Source of the DNA: an uncultured Bacteroides sp.
GTDB lineage: Bacteria > Bacteroidota > Bacteroidia > Bacteroidales > Bacteroidaceae
Length of the DNA stretch: 24,917 nucleotides
Assembly (NCBI RefSeq): GCF_910578895.1
Contig: NZ_CAJTSC010000042.1
Coordinates: forward strand, 1-24,917
Reading direction: 5' to 3'
The position numbers and the translations under genes are program-made. The first letter of the stretch is position 1; every line of letters begins with the position of its first letter. Under the pieces are notes generated by a model. The model was not told the origin of the DNA. It saw only the letters and a program-made list of their open reading frames with translations, and ran no database searches. Shown here in pieces: positions 8,897-15,932 of the stretch.

Positions 8897-8999
8897 GAAG
8901 TTAACTTCCGCCTCCCAACGATGTTAACTCAGTACCCTCAACGGAGTTAACTTCATACTTTCCACTCTGTTAACTTCCTGCAAATACGATGTTAACTTC
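8897..8999. repeat. Five-copy array of GTTAACTTC at 22-23 bp period
   Basis: GTTAAC occurs at 8900, 8923, 8946, 8969 and 8991, i.e. spacings of 23, 23, 23 and 22 bp. Four of the five copies continue as GTTAACTTC and the second reads GTTAACTCA. The 13-14 bp between copies are mostly unlike each other, though three intervals contain AACG or ACGAT just before the next copy. The first copy is embedded in a perfect 12-bp palindrome GAAGTTAACTTC. The array lies between the 3' ends of convergent genes. The remainder of this 335-bp gap (8816-8896, 9000-9038) shows nothing I recognise. Confidence 0.85.
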
Positions 9000-9038
9000 T
9001 CGGAAGCGGCTTTACATACGTTCGTTTCCGTTCACAGG

Positions 9039-10217
9039 TCACAGACCGCACGCCAGCCGATAAATCTCCTTGCTATCCCGTTTAGTCAGCTTCACATAAT
9101 TGCCAACCAACTCACCCTTATTGCGGTGCAGGCTGTCCGCCAGGCGGTCGATGTCGGGATGCTCGATGCCCAACTCCTTAAAATTGACAGGCAGACCCAT
9201 AAAACGGAAGAAGTGTTTTAAACGGGCAATTCCCGCCAAAGCCATTTCTTCCAAATCTTCCGATTGGGGAATGCCGAAAACACGGTTGGCGAATTGGGCA
9301 ATCTTCTTCGGCTTATACCCCGCCACGAAAGTCATCCATGCCGGAACAATAACGGACAATCCTGCCCCATGCGTAACGTTGTAGATGGCACTCACCTCAT
9401 GTTCCAGGAAGTGTGAAGCCCAGTCTTCCTCGCACCCCACACCGCAGGTTCCGTTATGGGCAATCGTTCCGCACCACATAATATTCGCCCGTGCGCCATA
9501 ATCCTCCGGATTTTGCTTAATGCGATAAGCTTCTTTCATGATAGCCGTCAGCGTACCTTCACACAAGCGGTCACTGATTTCCACTTCCTGCGTATTGGTA
9601 AAATAACGCTCCATGATATGTACCATCATATCGGCAATGCCGCAGGCTGTCTGGAAAGCGGGCAATGTGTAAGTCAGTTCGGGATTCATGACAGAAAAAA
9701 CAGGACGCAACAGCTCCGGTACACGCAGGCTCAACTTCTGAAGCGTATCTACCTTCGTGATAACCGAATTGCCCGAACCTTCACTGCCCGCAGCAGGAAT
9801 TGTCAATACAACGGCGACTTTCAATGCCTTCACCACCTTAGCCTTGCCTATAAAGAAATCCCAAAAATCACCGTCATAAGGCACCCCGGCAGCAATTGCC
9901 TTTGCCGTGTCGATAACAGAACCACCACCTACGGGAAGCAGCAAATCAACCTGTTCGCGACGGCAAATCCCAATGCCTTCATACACTTTCGTGTCAACCG
10001 GATTGGGTTGCACGCCACCCATTTCACAATATCGGACACCGGCTTCCTGCAAAGAGTGCCTTACCCGGTCCAGCAGACCGCTCCGCACCACAGAACCGCC
10101 GCCATATACAATCATCACTTTACGTGCACCATACTTATGTGCCAAAGCACCGACTTGCTTCTCGGTATCCTTACCGAACACAAATTCGGTAGGACTATAA
10201 AAGACAAAATTATTCAT
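9039..10217 (-). CDS. Iron-containing alcohol dehydrogenase (NAD(P)H-dependent butanol dehydrogenase type)
   Basis: This is a 392-residue group III metal-dependent alcohol dehydrogenase, full length for the YqhD/BDH branch. The N-terminal dinucleotide-binding half contains KVMIVYGGGSVVRSG and the phosphate-binding loop LLPVGGGSVIDTAKAIAAG (about residues 96-113). The C-terminal helical half carries candidate metal ligands in CGIADMMVHIMERYF and in the THGAGLSVIVPAWM motif. Such enzymes reduce aldehydes to alcohols (or the reverse) in the cytoplasm; the substrate cannot be told from sequence. The gene follows the inositol-lipid operon on the same strand, after a 162-bp gap with its own candidate promoter and a hairpin, so it is probably a separate transcript. 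Confidence 0.9.
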   Translation of the reverse strand: MNNFVFYSPTEFVFGKDTEKQVGALAHKYGARKVMIVYGGGSVVRSGLLDRVRHSLQEAGVRYCEMGGVQPNPVDTKVYEGIGICRREQVDLLLPVGGGSVIDTAKAIAAGVPYDGDFWDFFIGKAKVVKALKVAVVLTIPAAGSEGSGNSVITKVDTLQKLSLRVPELLRPVFSVMNPELTYTLPAFQTACGIADMMVHIMERYFTNTQEVEISDRLCEGTLTAIMKEAYRIKQNPEDYGARANIMWCGTIAHNGTCGVGCEEDWASHFLEHEVSAIYNVTHGAGLSVIVPAWMTFVAGYKPKKIAQFANRVFGIPQSEDLEEMALAGIARLKHFFRFMGLPVNFKELGIEHPDIDRLADSLHRNKGELVGNYVKLTKRDSKEIYRLACGL

Positions 10218-10251
10218 ACGCCTATACTATCTATAAAAAAACAGATTAACG

Positions 10252-10259
10252 CAAAAATA
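10252..10259 (-). promoter_or_regulatory. Candidate -7 promoter box for the alcohol dehydrogenase gene
   Basis: On the minus strand this reads TATTTTTG, an exact TAnnTTTG match, 34 bp before the ATG at 10217. No good TTTG lies at the usual -33 spacing; the nearest is a TTG about 24 bp upstream. It sits inside a degenerate CAGAT-rich repeat (10241-10272), which lowers confidence. Confidence 0.35.
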
Positions 10260-10298
10260 CACAGATTTTCACGATAAGGGATACAATCGGCGTTAAAA

Positions 10299-10335
10299 GC
10301 CGATAGTGCGGTCGATGTATAGCGATACTATCGGC
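10299..10335 (-). terminator. Probable terminator hairpin of the inositol-lipid operon
   Basis: Read on the minus strand, GCCGATAGT (10335-10327) pairs perfectly with ACTATCGGC (10307-10299) across a 19-nt loop, and TTTT follows directly. It lies 44 bp past the stop of the last gene of the operon. The T-run is short. An alternative pairing of GCCGAT (10299-10304) with ATCGGC (10286-10291) is also possible. Confidence 0.5.
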
Positions 10336-10379
10336 ATATAACTCGCGATAACCCAACTCCCTTAAATGGAAATGCCGTA

Positions 10380-11309
10380 TCAAATATATCGGCTATACCT
10401 GTCAAAGAAGCGTCTGAATGCTCCCCACTTCATCAGTCCGCGTTCAAACACCCAAATGCCCGACAAAGCACAGAGGATTCCCAGCATCACATCAATCAGA
10501 TAATGATGGCCCGAATAGACAGCCGTCCACCAGATGCCTACCATGATTGCAGAGAACAAAACTATCAGCCATTTCTTGCAGCGCCCTATCACGGCATACG
10601 CCACAGCTACCACCATATAAGCCGCGTGCAACGAGGGGACAGCGGCAAAGACATTGGCATTCCGCCCGTAAATGGAATGAAAAACAGAACATCCCAGCAG
10701 TTCGTCGAAACGTCCCAATCCCGCCACATTGCCCGGAGTATCAAGAACCGGCTCAAAACCATAGTTCATGGCATACCAAGGCGGTGCTGCCGGATGAATA
10801 TAATACCCGGCAAAACCAATAAGATTTACCAACAGAAAAACCAGGGCAAAACGGAGGTACAACTTGCGCTCACCTTTCAGATACAGCCACAAGCCGAATG
10901 CAATGGGAACAGGAACCCAACAGAGATAAAATACACCAGCAAAAAAATCGCCCAACGCACAGTGGTTCTGTGCAAAATATTCGCAAGGAATCAGTAGTGT
11001 CCCGCCAACCGAAATACCGAACAATGATTTCTCCATTTCATACAATCCTCGCACATCGATGGGATTTACCTCATAATTAGGATAGACCCGCATCCAATCG
11101 TAAGAAATGCCAAAGATGATAAAAGGAAGCAGCGCCACCGCCAATTTACGCGTTGTTTTTCCTGCAAAGAACAACACCAGAAACAGGGCTGCCATCAGAA
11201 GATGCTCCGTACGTAACCCCACACATACGGTCGTCAACAACAGGAACACTACAGTGATGATGACGGTAAGCGACGTTTCTCCGGCAGAAGGGAAAATATC
11301 TTTTCTCAT
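10380..11309 (-). CDS. AUR1-like PAP2-family membrane phosphotransferase, probable inositol phosphorylceramide synthase
   Basis: The 309-residue protein has several hydrophobic segments and the catalytic signature of lipid phosphatases/phosphotransferases related to yeast AUR1. GYYIHPAAPPWY (about 168-179) is followed by VPSLHAAY with candidate nucleophile His228, then YSGHHYLID with His269 and Asp273. The four-residue spacing of the last pair matches AUR1. In this gene cluster of B. thetaiotaomicron the equivalent enzyme transfers phosphoinositol to ceramide, giving inositol phosphorylceramide. It is the last gene of the operon; its ATG overlaps the preceding stop by 4 bp (ATGA), which fits tight coupling with the phosphatidyltransferase that makes its donor lipid. 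The reaction is inferred from motifs plus context. Confidence 0.85.
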   Translation of the reverse strand: MRKDIFPSAGETSLTVIITVVFLLLTTVCVGLRTEHLLMAALFLVLFFAGKTTRKLAVALLPFIIFGISYDWMRVYPNYEVNPIDVRGLYEMEKSLFGISVGGTLLIPCEYFAQNHCALGDFFAGVFYLCWVPVPIAFGLWLYLKGERKLYLRFALVFLLVNLIGFAGYYIHPAAPPWYAMNYGFEPVLDTPGNVAGLGRFDELLGCSVFHSIYGRNANVFAAVPSLHAAYMVVAVAYAVIGRCKKWLIVLFSAIMVGIWWTAVYSGHHYLIDVMLGILCALSGIWVFERGLMKWGAFRRFFDRYSRYI

Positions 11310-11959
11310 TTTTGCTTCTTTAATAGTTTATAGCAGTGCGCAATCCGTGCAAATGCTGTCAGATTGGCAAGAACGGCTATCACTCCCATAGGAACAATCA
11401 ATATCAGCATAGGATCGAACGCCTCGCAATCTTTGAAAATGCCACAGAACAAAGCACCGAGAGCGGTCAATACCACCCGTTCGGGACGCTGCATAAAGCC
11501 TACTTTGCACTCCAGTCCCAATCCCTCGGCACGCGCACGTACATAGCTCACCATAAGCGAACCGACCAATGCTATAAAAGTTATCATCGATCCCCACAGA
11601 TAACCCTGCAAAATCAGATAATAGAATATGCCGAACAGTGTTATCAGTTCACTGTAACGGTCGAGCACAGAGTCATACAATGCTCCAAAAACAGAAGACA
11701 TATTGCCCACGCGTGCCACACGTCCGTCCATCATATCGAACAAACCGGCAAAGAGGACAATTCCTCCACCCCATGCCACAAAGACAAGTTCACCCGGTCT
11801 GCACATACCCGCATACACGAATACACAGGCAGCTGCAATGTTCATCACCAGTCCTGTAGTAGTAATAAGATTGGGCGTAATGCCCACCTTGACCATGCCA
11901 TGCACAACCGGATTTATAATCTTATAAATCAACTGTTGCAACCAATCTCTATAATTCAT
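11306..11959 (-). CDS. CDP-alcohol phosphatidyltransferase, probable phosphatidylinositol-phosphate synthase
   Basis: The product is 217 residues, a normal size for this integral membrane family. The diagnostic motif is complete: DMMDGRVAR, eight residues, then GALYDSVLD, with metal-binding aspartates at about 75, 78, 96 and 100. Hydrophobic helices flank it. Enzymes with this motif join CDP-diacylglycerol to an alcohol phosphate or alcohol and release CMP. Next to an inositol-phosphate synthase, a PgpA-like phosphatase and an AUR1-like enzyme, the acceptor is most likely myo-inositol 1-phosphate, giving phosphatidylinositol phosphate. It lies 11 bp after the GtrA-like gene and overlaps the next gene by 4 bp. 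Confidence 0.88.
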   Translation of the reverse strand: MNYRDWLQQLIYKIINPVVHGMVKVGITPNLITTTGLVMNIAAACVFVYAGMCRPGELVFVAWGGGIVLFAGLFDMMDGRVARVGNMSSVFGALYDSVLDRYSELITLFGIFYYLILQGYLWGSMITFIALVGSLMVSYVRARAEGLGLECKVGFMQRPERVVLTALGALFCGIFKDCEAFDPMLILIVPMGVIAVLANLTAFARIAHCYKLLKKQK

Positions 11960-11970
11960 ATCAGTTCTAT

Positions 11971-12477
11971 TTAGTCTCTAAAATATTGTTGTATCAATTT
12001 TCTGAAATCATGATTACGGTATACGAATACCCGTTGCAGATGATAGTTCCAACAGAACGCCACCAGAACGGCTACGATTACTTTGGACAGGATAAACATA
12101 TCGTTAATGTAATTTCCCAGCAAACCGTCCATCCAATGTATGCCCGTCAACCATTCGGTCAGGGCAAACGTCCCCCACGTATTCAACAGGATACTGCCTC
12201 CCCAGACAAAAAGATATTTCAGTGCAACGTGTGTTTTCTTACAGTCGTCCGCATGAAACACCCAACCGTAGTTAATGGCACAATTCACCATGCCACCCGC
12301 CACAGAACCTAAGAAAGTGGCATACAAATAAAAAAGTCCGGACAGTTTAACCAGCAGAATGGTAACAAGAAAATCCACAAGACTTGCCACGTATGATGAA
12401 AGCTGAGCCTTGACAAAGACCCAAACAGCACGACGCCAACCTGCAAGTCCCGATGTTTCTTTCAACCTATCAGCCAT
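11971..12477 (-). CDS. GtrA-like four-helix membrane protein in the inositol-lipid operon
   Basis: This 168-residue protein has four hydrophobic segments: around SSYVASLVDFLVTILLV, LYATFLGSVAGGMVNCAI, LFVWGGSILLNTWGTFAL and VIVAVLVAFCWNYHLQRVF. It ends in the NYHLQRVFVYR pattern typical of GtrA family C-termini. GtrA-family proteins are linked to movement of lipid-linked sugars across the inner membrane in other systems. Here it sits inside the inositol-lipid operon: its start overlaps the PgpA-like gene by 16 bp and its stop is 11 bp before the phosphatidyltransferase. A role in moving or presenting an inositol lipid is a guess from context; no reaction is assigned. Confidence 0.85.
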   Translation of the reverse strand: MADRLKETSGLAGWRRAVWVFVKAQLSSYVASLVDFLVTILLVKLSGLFYLYATFLGSVAGGMVNCAINYGWVFHADDCKKTHVALKYLFVWGGSILLNTWGTFALTEWLTGIHWMDGLLGNYINDMFILSKVIVAVLVAFCWNYHLQRVFVYRNHDFRKLIQQYFRD

Positions 12478-12935
12478 CTTGCTCCGATTAAGACCGCAAA
12501 ACTATAAATTCCCGCCAAAATATCATCCATCATCACTCCAAGTCCTCCCGGAAAGTTTTCCATACGACGGATTCCCAACGGCTTAAAAATGTCGAACAGG
12601 CGAAAAAGAGCAAAAGCCCCCAACGCATACCAAACGTTTCCGGACGGCGCAGCCAATAAGGCAATCCACACTCCTACCATCTCGTCTACCACCACACGCG
12701 ACGGATCCTCTCCCCAGCAAGGTTCGAGACGGTCGGTTGCCCATACTCCCATCACCGTAAAAAGAAGAATAAAAAACACCGTCAACCATATCAGGCATAT
12801 TTCCGAAACAATAAAAGACAATCCGAACCAGATAAGCGTAGCCAACAAAGCACCTGCCGTGCCCGGAGCAAAAGGAGAAAAACCCGAACCGAAGCCCGTA
12901 CCGATGAGTACCGGAAAAAAAGAAGATTTCTTCAT
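12462..12935 (-). CDS. PgpA-family lipid phosphatase, probable phosphatidylinositol-phosphate phosphatase
   Basis: The 157-residue protein has the full set of PgpA motifs: GTGFGSGFSPFAPGTAGALLA at the N-terminus (about residues 12-32), DRLEPCWGEDPSRVVVDEMVG in the middle, and FRLFDIFKPLGIR then MMDDILAGI near the C-terminus. PgpA enzymes remove the phosphate from phosphatidylglycerol phosphate in the membrane. In this operon the neighbours make inositol phosphate and attach it to lipid, so the natural substrate is more likely phosphatidylinositol phosphate, as described for the matching B. thetaiotaomicron gene. It is 157 bp downstream of the inositol-phosphate synthase, across a repeat-bearing gap, and overlaps the GtrA-like gene by 16 bp. 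Confidence 0.88.
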   Translation of the reverse strand: MKKSSFFPVLIGTGFGSGFSPFAPGTAGALLATLIWFGLSFIVSEICLIWLTVFFILLFTVMGVWATDRLEPCWGEDPSRVVVDEMVGVWIALLAAPSGNVWYALGAFALFRLFDIFKPLGIRRMENFPGGLGVMMDDILAGIYSFAVLIGARWLIG

Positions 12936-12967
12936 TGATAAAAAGAGGAATAAAAAAGGATGAGATA

Positions 12968-13070
12968 ATAAAAGTGATAAGGTAATAAAGTTATAAAAGT
13001 GGTAAGGCAGCAGAGTGACGAAATCTCTAAAAGAAACTTACTTATCACCCTATCGCCTTATCACTTTTAT
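12968..13070. repeat. Inverted 15-bp repeat with GTGATAAGG-type units
   Basis: ATAAAAGTGATAAGG at 12968-12982 is perfectly inverted as CCTTATCACTTTTAT at 13056-13070, with 73 bp between. Further degenerate copies of the 9-mer GTGATAARG lie in both flanks (for example 12996-13007 and 13041-13079). It fills most of the 157-bp gap between the inositol-phosphate synthase gene and the PgpA-like gene. The minus-strand RNA could fold into a long stem; no TAnnTTTG box or T-run terminator is seen in the gap. Confidence 0.75.
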
Positions 13071-13092
13071 CACCTTACCGTATACTTATTTT

Positions 13093-14388
13093 TTAATCCA
13101 AATAGCTCGGTGCGGTTTCACCTACCATATTGCGGAGAGTCTCTTTCACCATTCTCCACTGTTGGAACAAGTCATGTACGGGTTCATGTTCGAAGTCGTG
13201 CATCGGACTCTTACAGAAGAATGACAACCAAGTCTGGATGCCACACATACCGGCACGCAGGGCAAGATCACTGAAGATAACCAAGTCGAGCGCGATAGGA
13301 GCTGCAAGGATAGAGTCGCGGCACAGGAAGTTAACCTTGATTTCCATCGGATAACCCATCCAGCCGAAGATGTCGATGTTATCCCATGCTTCCTTATTGT
13401 CCTTGCGGGGCGGATAGTAGTTGATACGTACTTTATGATATACGTCACCATACAGGTCAGGGAATTTTTCCGGTTCAAAAATATTGTCGATAACAGACAA
13501 CTTGCTGACCTCTTTTGTTTTGAAGTTTTCCGGTTGGTCAAGAACCTCACCGTCGCGATTACCCAAGATATTGGTAGAGAACCAACCGCTTACACCCAGC
13601 ATACGAGTCTTGAACATCGGAGCAAGTACAGTCTTCATCAAAGTCTGGCCGCTCTTGAAGTCCTTACCCGAAATAGGCACATTCATCTTCTTGGAGAATT
13701 CCCACATGGCGGGAGTATCCACACACAAGTTAGGAGCACCCATGATAAACGGAGCGCCTTCTGCGATTGCAGCATAAGCATAACACATACTCGGAGAGAT
13801 AACTTCCGTATTATTTTCCTTCATGGCCTTTTCCAAAGCAGCGAGAGATTGGTGCTCTTCCGCCAAAGGAACATAAATTTCGGTACTTGCAGCCCACAAC
13901 ACAGCGATACGGTCGCAGTTATTGTTTGCCTTAAAAGTGCGGATATCCTCACGCAACTGTTCCACCATGTCCCAACGCGTAGCGGCATTTTTGATATGCG
14001 TACCGTTCAGACGTTTTGCAAAGTTGTGGTCAAAAGCGGCAGGCATGGGCTTGATGGCTTTCAACTCGTCTTTCACGAGGTTCAAATCCTTCTCTTTCAA
14101 AACCTCTGCATACATTGCAGCCTCATATACATCATCGGCAAAAATATCCCAACCGCCAAAAACGATATCGTTCAAATCAACCAAAGGCACTACATCCTTG
14201 ATAAGATGTTCCTTACCGTCCTGCATGCGCATAGTAGCCATTTCTGCAATTGAACCTATAGCTTTTGCCAACCCTTTACGGGCAGCCAATGTACCTGTAA
14301 TCATAGTGGTTGCAACCGCACCACCTACTCCGACTACCAATACGCCTAAACGGCCGGTTGCCGGTTTAATGTTTTCTTTCATTGCCAT
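13093..14388 (-). CDS. ino1: myo-Inositol-1-phosphate synthase
   Basis: The 431-residue product fits the prokaryotic inositol-phosphate synthase family, which converts glucose 6-phosphate to myo-inositol 1-phosphate with bound NAD. The Rossmann glycine loop is GVGGAVATT (about residues 20-28). Conserved blocks follow: SGKDFKSGQTLMKTVLAPMF, the STNILGNRDGEVLDQPENF segment and VNFLCRDSILAAPIALDLV. A second ATG two codons in could also be the start. It is the first gene of the inositol-lipid cluster and supplies its head group. A TAnnTTTG box lies 28 bp upstream. The 157-bp gap to the next gene leaves open whether all five genes are one transcript. Confidence 0.92.
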   Translation of the reverse strand: MAMKENIKPATGRLGVLVVGVGGAVATTMITGTLAARKGLAKAIGSIAEMATMRMQDGKEHLIKDVVPLVDLNDIVFGGWDIFADDVYEAAMYAEVLKEKDLNLVKDELKAIKPMPAAFDHNFAKRLNGTHIKNAATRWDMVEQLREDIRTFKANNNCDRIAVLWAASTEIYVPLAEEHQSLAALEKAMKENNTEVISPSMCYAYAAIAEGAPFIMGAPNLCVDTPAMWEFSKKMNVPISGKDFKSGQTLMKTVLAPMFKTRMLGVSGWFSTNILGNRDGEVLDQPENFKTKEVSKLSVIDNIFEPEKFPDLYGDVYHKVRINYYPPRKDNKEAWDNIDIFGWMGYPMEIKVNFLCRDSILAAPIALDLVIFSDLALRAGMCGIQTWLSFFCKSPMHDFEHEPVHDLFQQWRMVKETLRNMVGETAPSYLD

Positions 14389-14415
14389 TGTATTATCTTA
14401 GTTTAAAAAATTGCT

Positions 14416-14423
14416 CAAATTTA
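14416..14423 (-). promoter_or_regulatory. Candidate -7 promoter box for the inositol-lipid operon
   Basis: The minus strand reads TAAATTTG, an exact TAnnTTTG match 28 bp before the inositol-phosphate synthase ATG. No convincing TTTG is seen at the expected -33 distance; an ATTG lies only 12 bp upstream. I recognise no riboswitch or other structure in the remaining gap up to 14609. Confidence 0.4.
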
Positions 14424-14609
14424 GAGTATTTTGCCCAATTAAGATTATTCCCTTTATCCGATTTACTGTTCCGTTAGTAAGATTTAAGTTAAAAATAATA
14501 TGCAGACCGGCTCCAAATCCGAATTTGCCTATATTCAATAAATTCAGACATACAAAACAGCACATATAGCAACCCCAGAGTATTTATAGTACATACCGGT
14601 TCTTAATAC

Positions 14610-15923
14610 TCAATTGAATAAGATTCGGAAACGGGTCAGCCCGTCGCTGTATGTGCGCAGAGAGAATGTACAACCATGACGGCTCAACACTTCCCTGATA
14701 AACACCAAACCAATTCCCTGACCGTTCGGCTTGGTGGAAAAGAAAGGATTAAAGAGTTTGGCTTCGGTCTCTTTACTGATTCCGGGACCATTGTCGACAA
14801 TTTCTATGAAAGCAGGGGCGGTGGTCCTCACTATAATCTTGCCCTGCTTGCCTGCCATCCCACCGGCACTCTCTATGCTTTCGGCAGCATTCTTAATGAT
14901 ATTGACCAAAACCTGCTCGAATAGCAAAACATCCAGACAGACCTGCCCTACTTCAGGGTCACATTCCAAGCATAGCATGATATTGCGGTTACCGCACACT
15001 CCCTCCATGAAACGTTTGCACATCGATACCAGTTCATTTAGCCGGACCGGCATTAACGTAGGTTCGGGAATTTTCACCACATCTGCAAAACGGGTGATAA
15101 AACGGCTCATGGAGAAACAGCGTTCCATACATACACGCATCACCTCGCAGATGTCTTCCATGCCTTCTTCGGCAACAAGGGCTTGTTCCACCGTATCCAA
15201 AGTAGAAGTAATGCCTGCAGTGGTATTGTTTACTTCGTGGGCAATCATGCGGATCACTTTTTCGTATGCACGCTTTTCCGCTTTCATCACTTCATCCGTC
15301 ATGCGCTCCATCAGAAAAAAAGGATGCTTGAAGCCTCGGTCTATAAATGAAGAATAGGTACATTTGTAAATATTCGCATCGCTCAACCGGACTACGGTTG
15401 TCCCTTCTTTAGAAACAGATGCCAGTTCTTCCGCCAGCGGCGAATCAATCTCCGCCATTTCCTTGTTCTGCGCATCTTCCCATCGGATTCCCAACATCTT
15501 TACCGCCATCGGGTTAAGTTGCGATATCTTACCGTCCAATGTCATAATGGCAACTCCCATCGGAGATGCCTGAACCAGCAAATCAAGAAAATGGTTCTGT
15601 TCGCGCAGACGCAGGCGTTCGTTCTTGAGCTGTTCCATCATACAGTTGAAGATGTTCACGATGCAATCCGCCTCATATTGCCCCACCCTACTGAGACGGC
15701 TGCTGAAATCCTGCTCGCGCAGCAATTCCATGCCATTGCCAATGGTGTTCATCGGTTTGACAACCTTACGGTAGAATACCGCCAGATAGATAAGTATACA
15801 TACAATAATCCCCTCCACCGCATACAAATGAACGGGCTGCATCTTATCTGCCAGGCATATCAATGTCCCGCCCAATCCGAGCAGGAACAGCACAAGAATA
15901 AAAAAGTAGAATTTTATACTCAC
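14610..15923 (-). CDS. NtrY-like sensor histidine kinase partner of the sigma-54 regulator
   Basis: This 437-residue kinase starts at a GTG, 9 bp after the response-regulator stop. Two membrane helices (about 5-23 and 33-51) are joined by a very short loop, so there is almost no periplasmic sensor domain. A HAMP-like helix (about 52-105) and a PAS domain (about 110-210, ASPMGVAIMTLDGKISQLN) follow. The phosphoacceptor is His229 in MIAHEVNNT. The ATPase domain has the N box NIIKNAAESIES, the G1 box DNGPGIS, and FFSTKPNGQGIGLVFIREVL. This is the NtrY/AtoS-like layout. It would phosphorylate the adjacent NtrC-type regulator. With hardly any periplasmic part, the signal is probably sensed in the membrane or by the PAS domain. 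Confidence 0.92.
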   Translation of the reverse strand: MSIKFYFFILVLFLLGLGGTLICLADKMQPVHLYAVEGIIVCILIYLAVFYRKVVKPMNTIGNGMELLREQDFSSRLSRVGQYEADCIVNIFNCMMEQLKNERLRLREQNHFLDLLVQASPMGVAIMTLDGKISQLNPMAVKMLGIRWEDAQNKEMAEIDSPLAEELASVSKEGTTVVRLSDANIYKCTYSSFIDRGFKHPFFLMERMTDEVMKAEKRAYEKVIRMIAHEVNNTTAGITSTLDTVEQALVAEEGMEDICEVMRVCMERCFSMSRFITRFADVVKIPEPTLMPVRLNELVSMCKRFMEGVCGNRNIMLCLECDPEVGQVCLDVLLFEQVLVNIIKNAAESIESAGGMAGKQGKIIVRTTAPAFIEIVDNGPGISKETEAKLFNPFFSTKPNGQGIGLVFIREVLSRHGCTFSLRTYSDGLTRFRILFN

Positions 15924-15932
15924 GGGAAACCA

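Noticed and set aside
8897..8999. CRISPR array
   Set aside because: The repeated core is only about 9 bp and spacers about 14 bp, far too short, and no cas genes are present.
9456..10277. 273-codon plus-strand open frame opposite the alcohol dehydrogenase
   Set aside because: Shadow of a well-supported enzyme gene, with no signal, motif or promoter.
14389..14609. Riboswitch or small RNA upstream of the inositol-phosphate synthase
   Set aside because: No conserved riboswitch core or strong hairpin was recognisable by eye in this AT-rich stretch.
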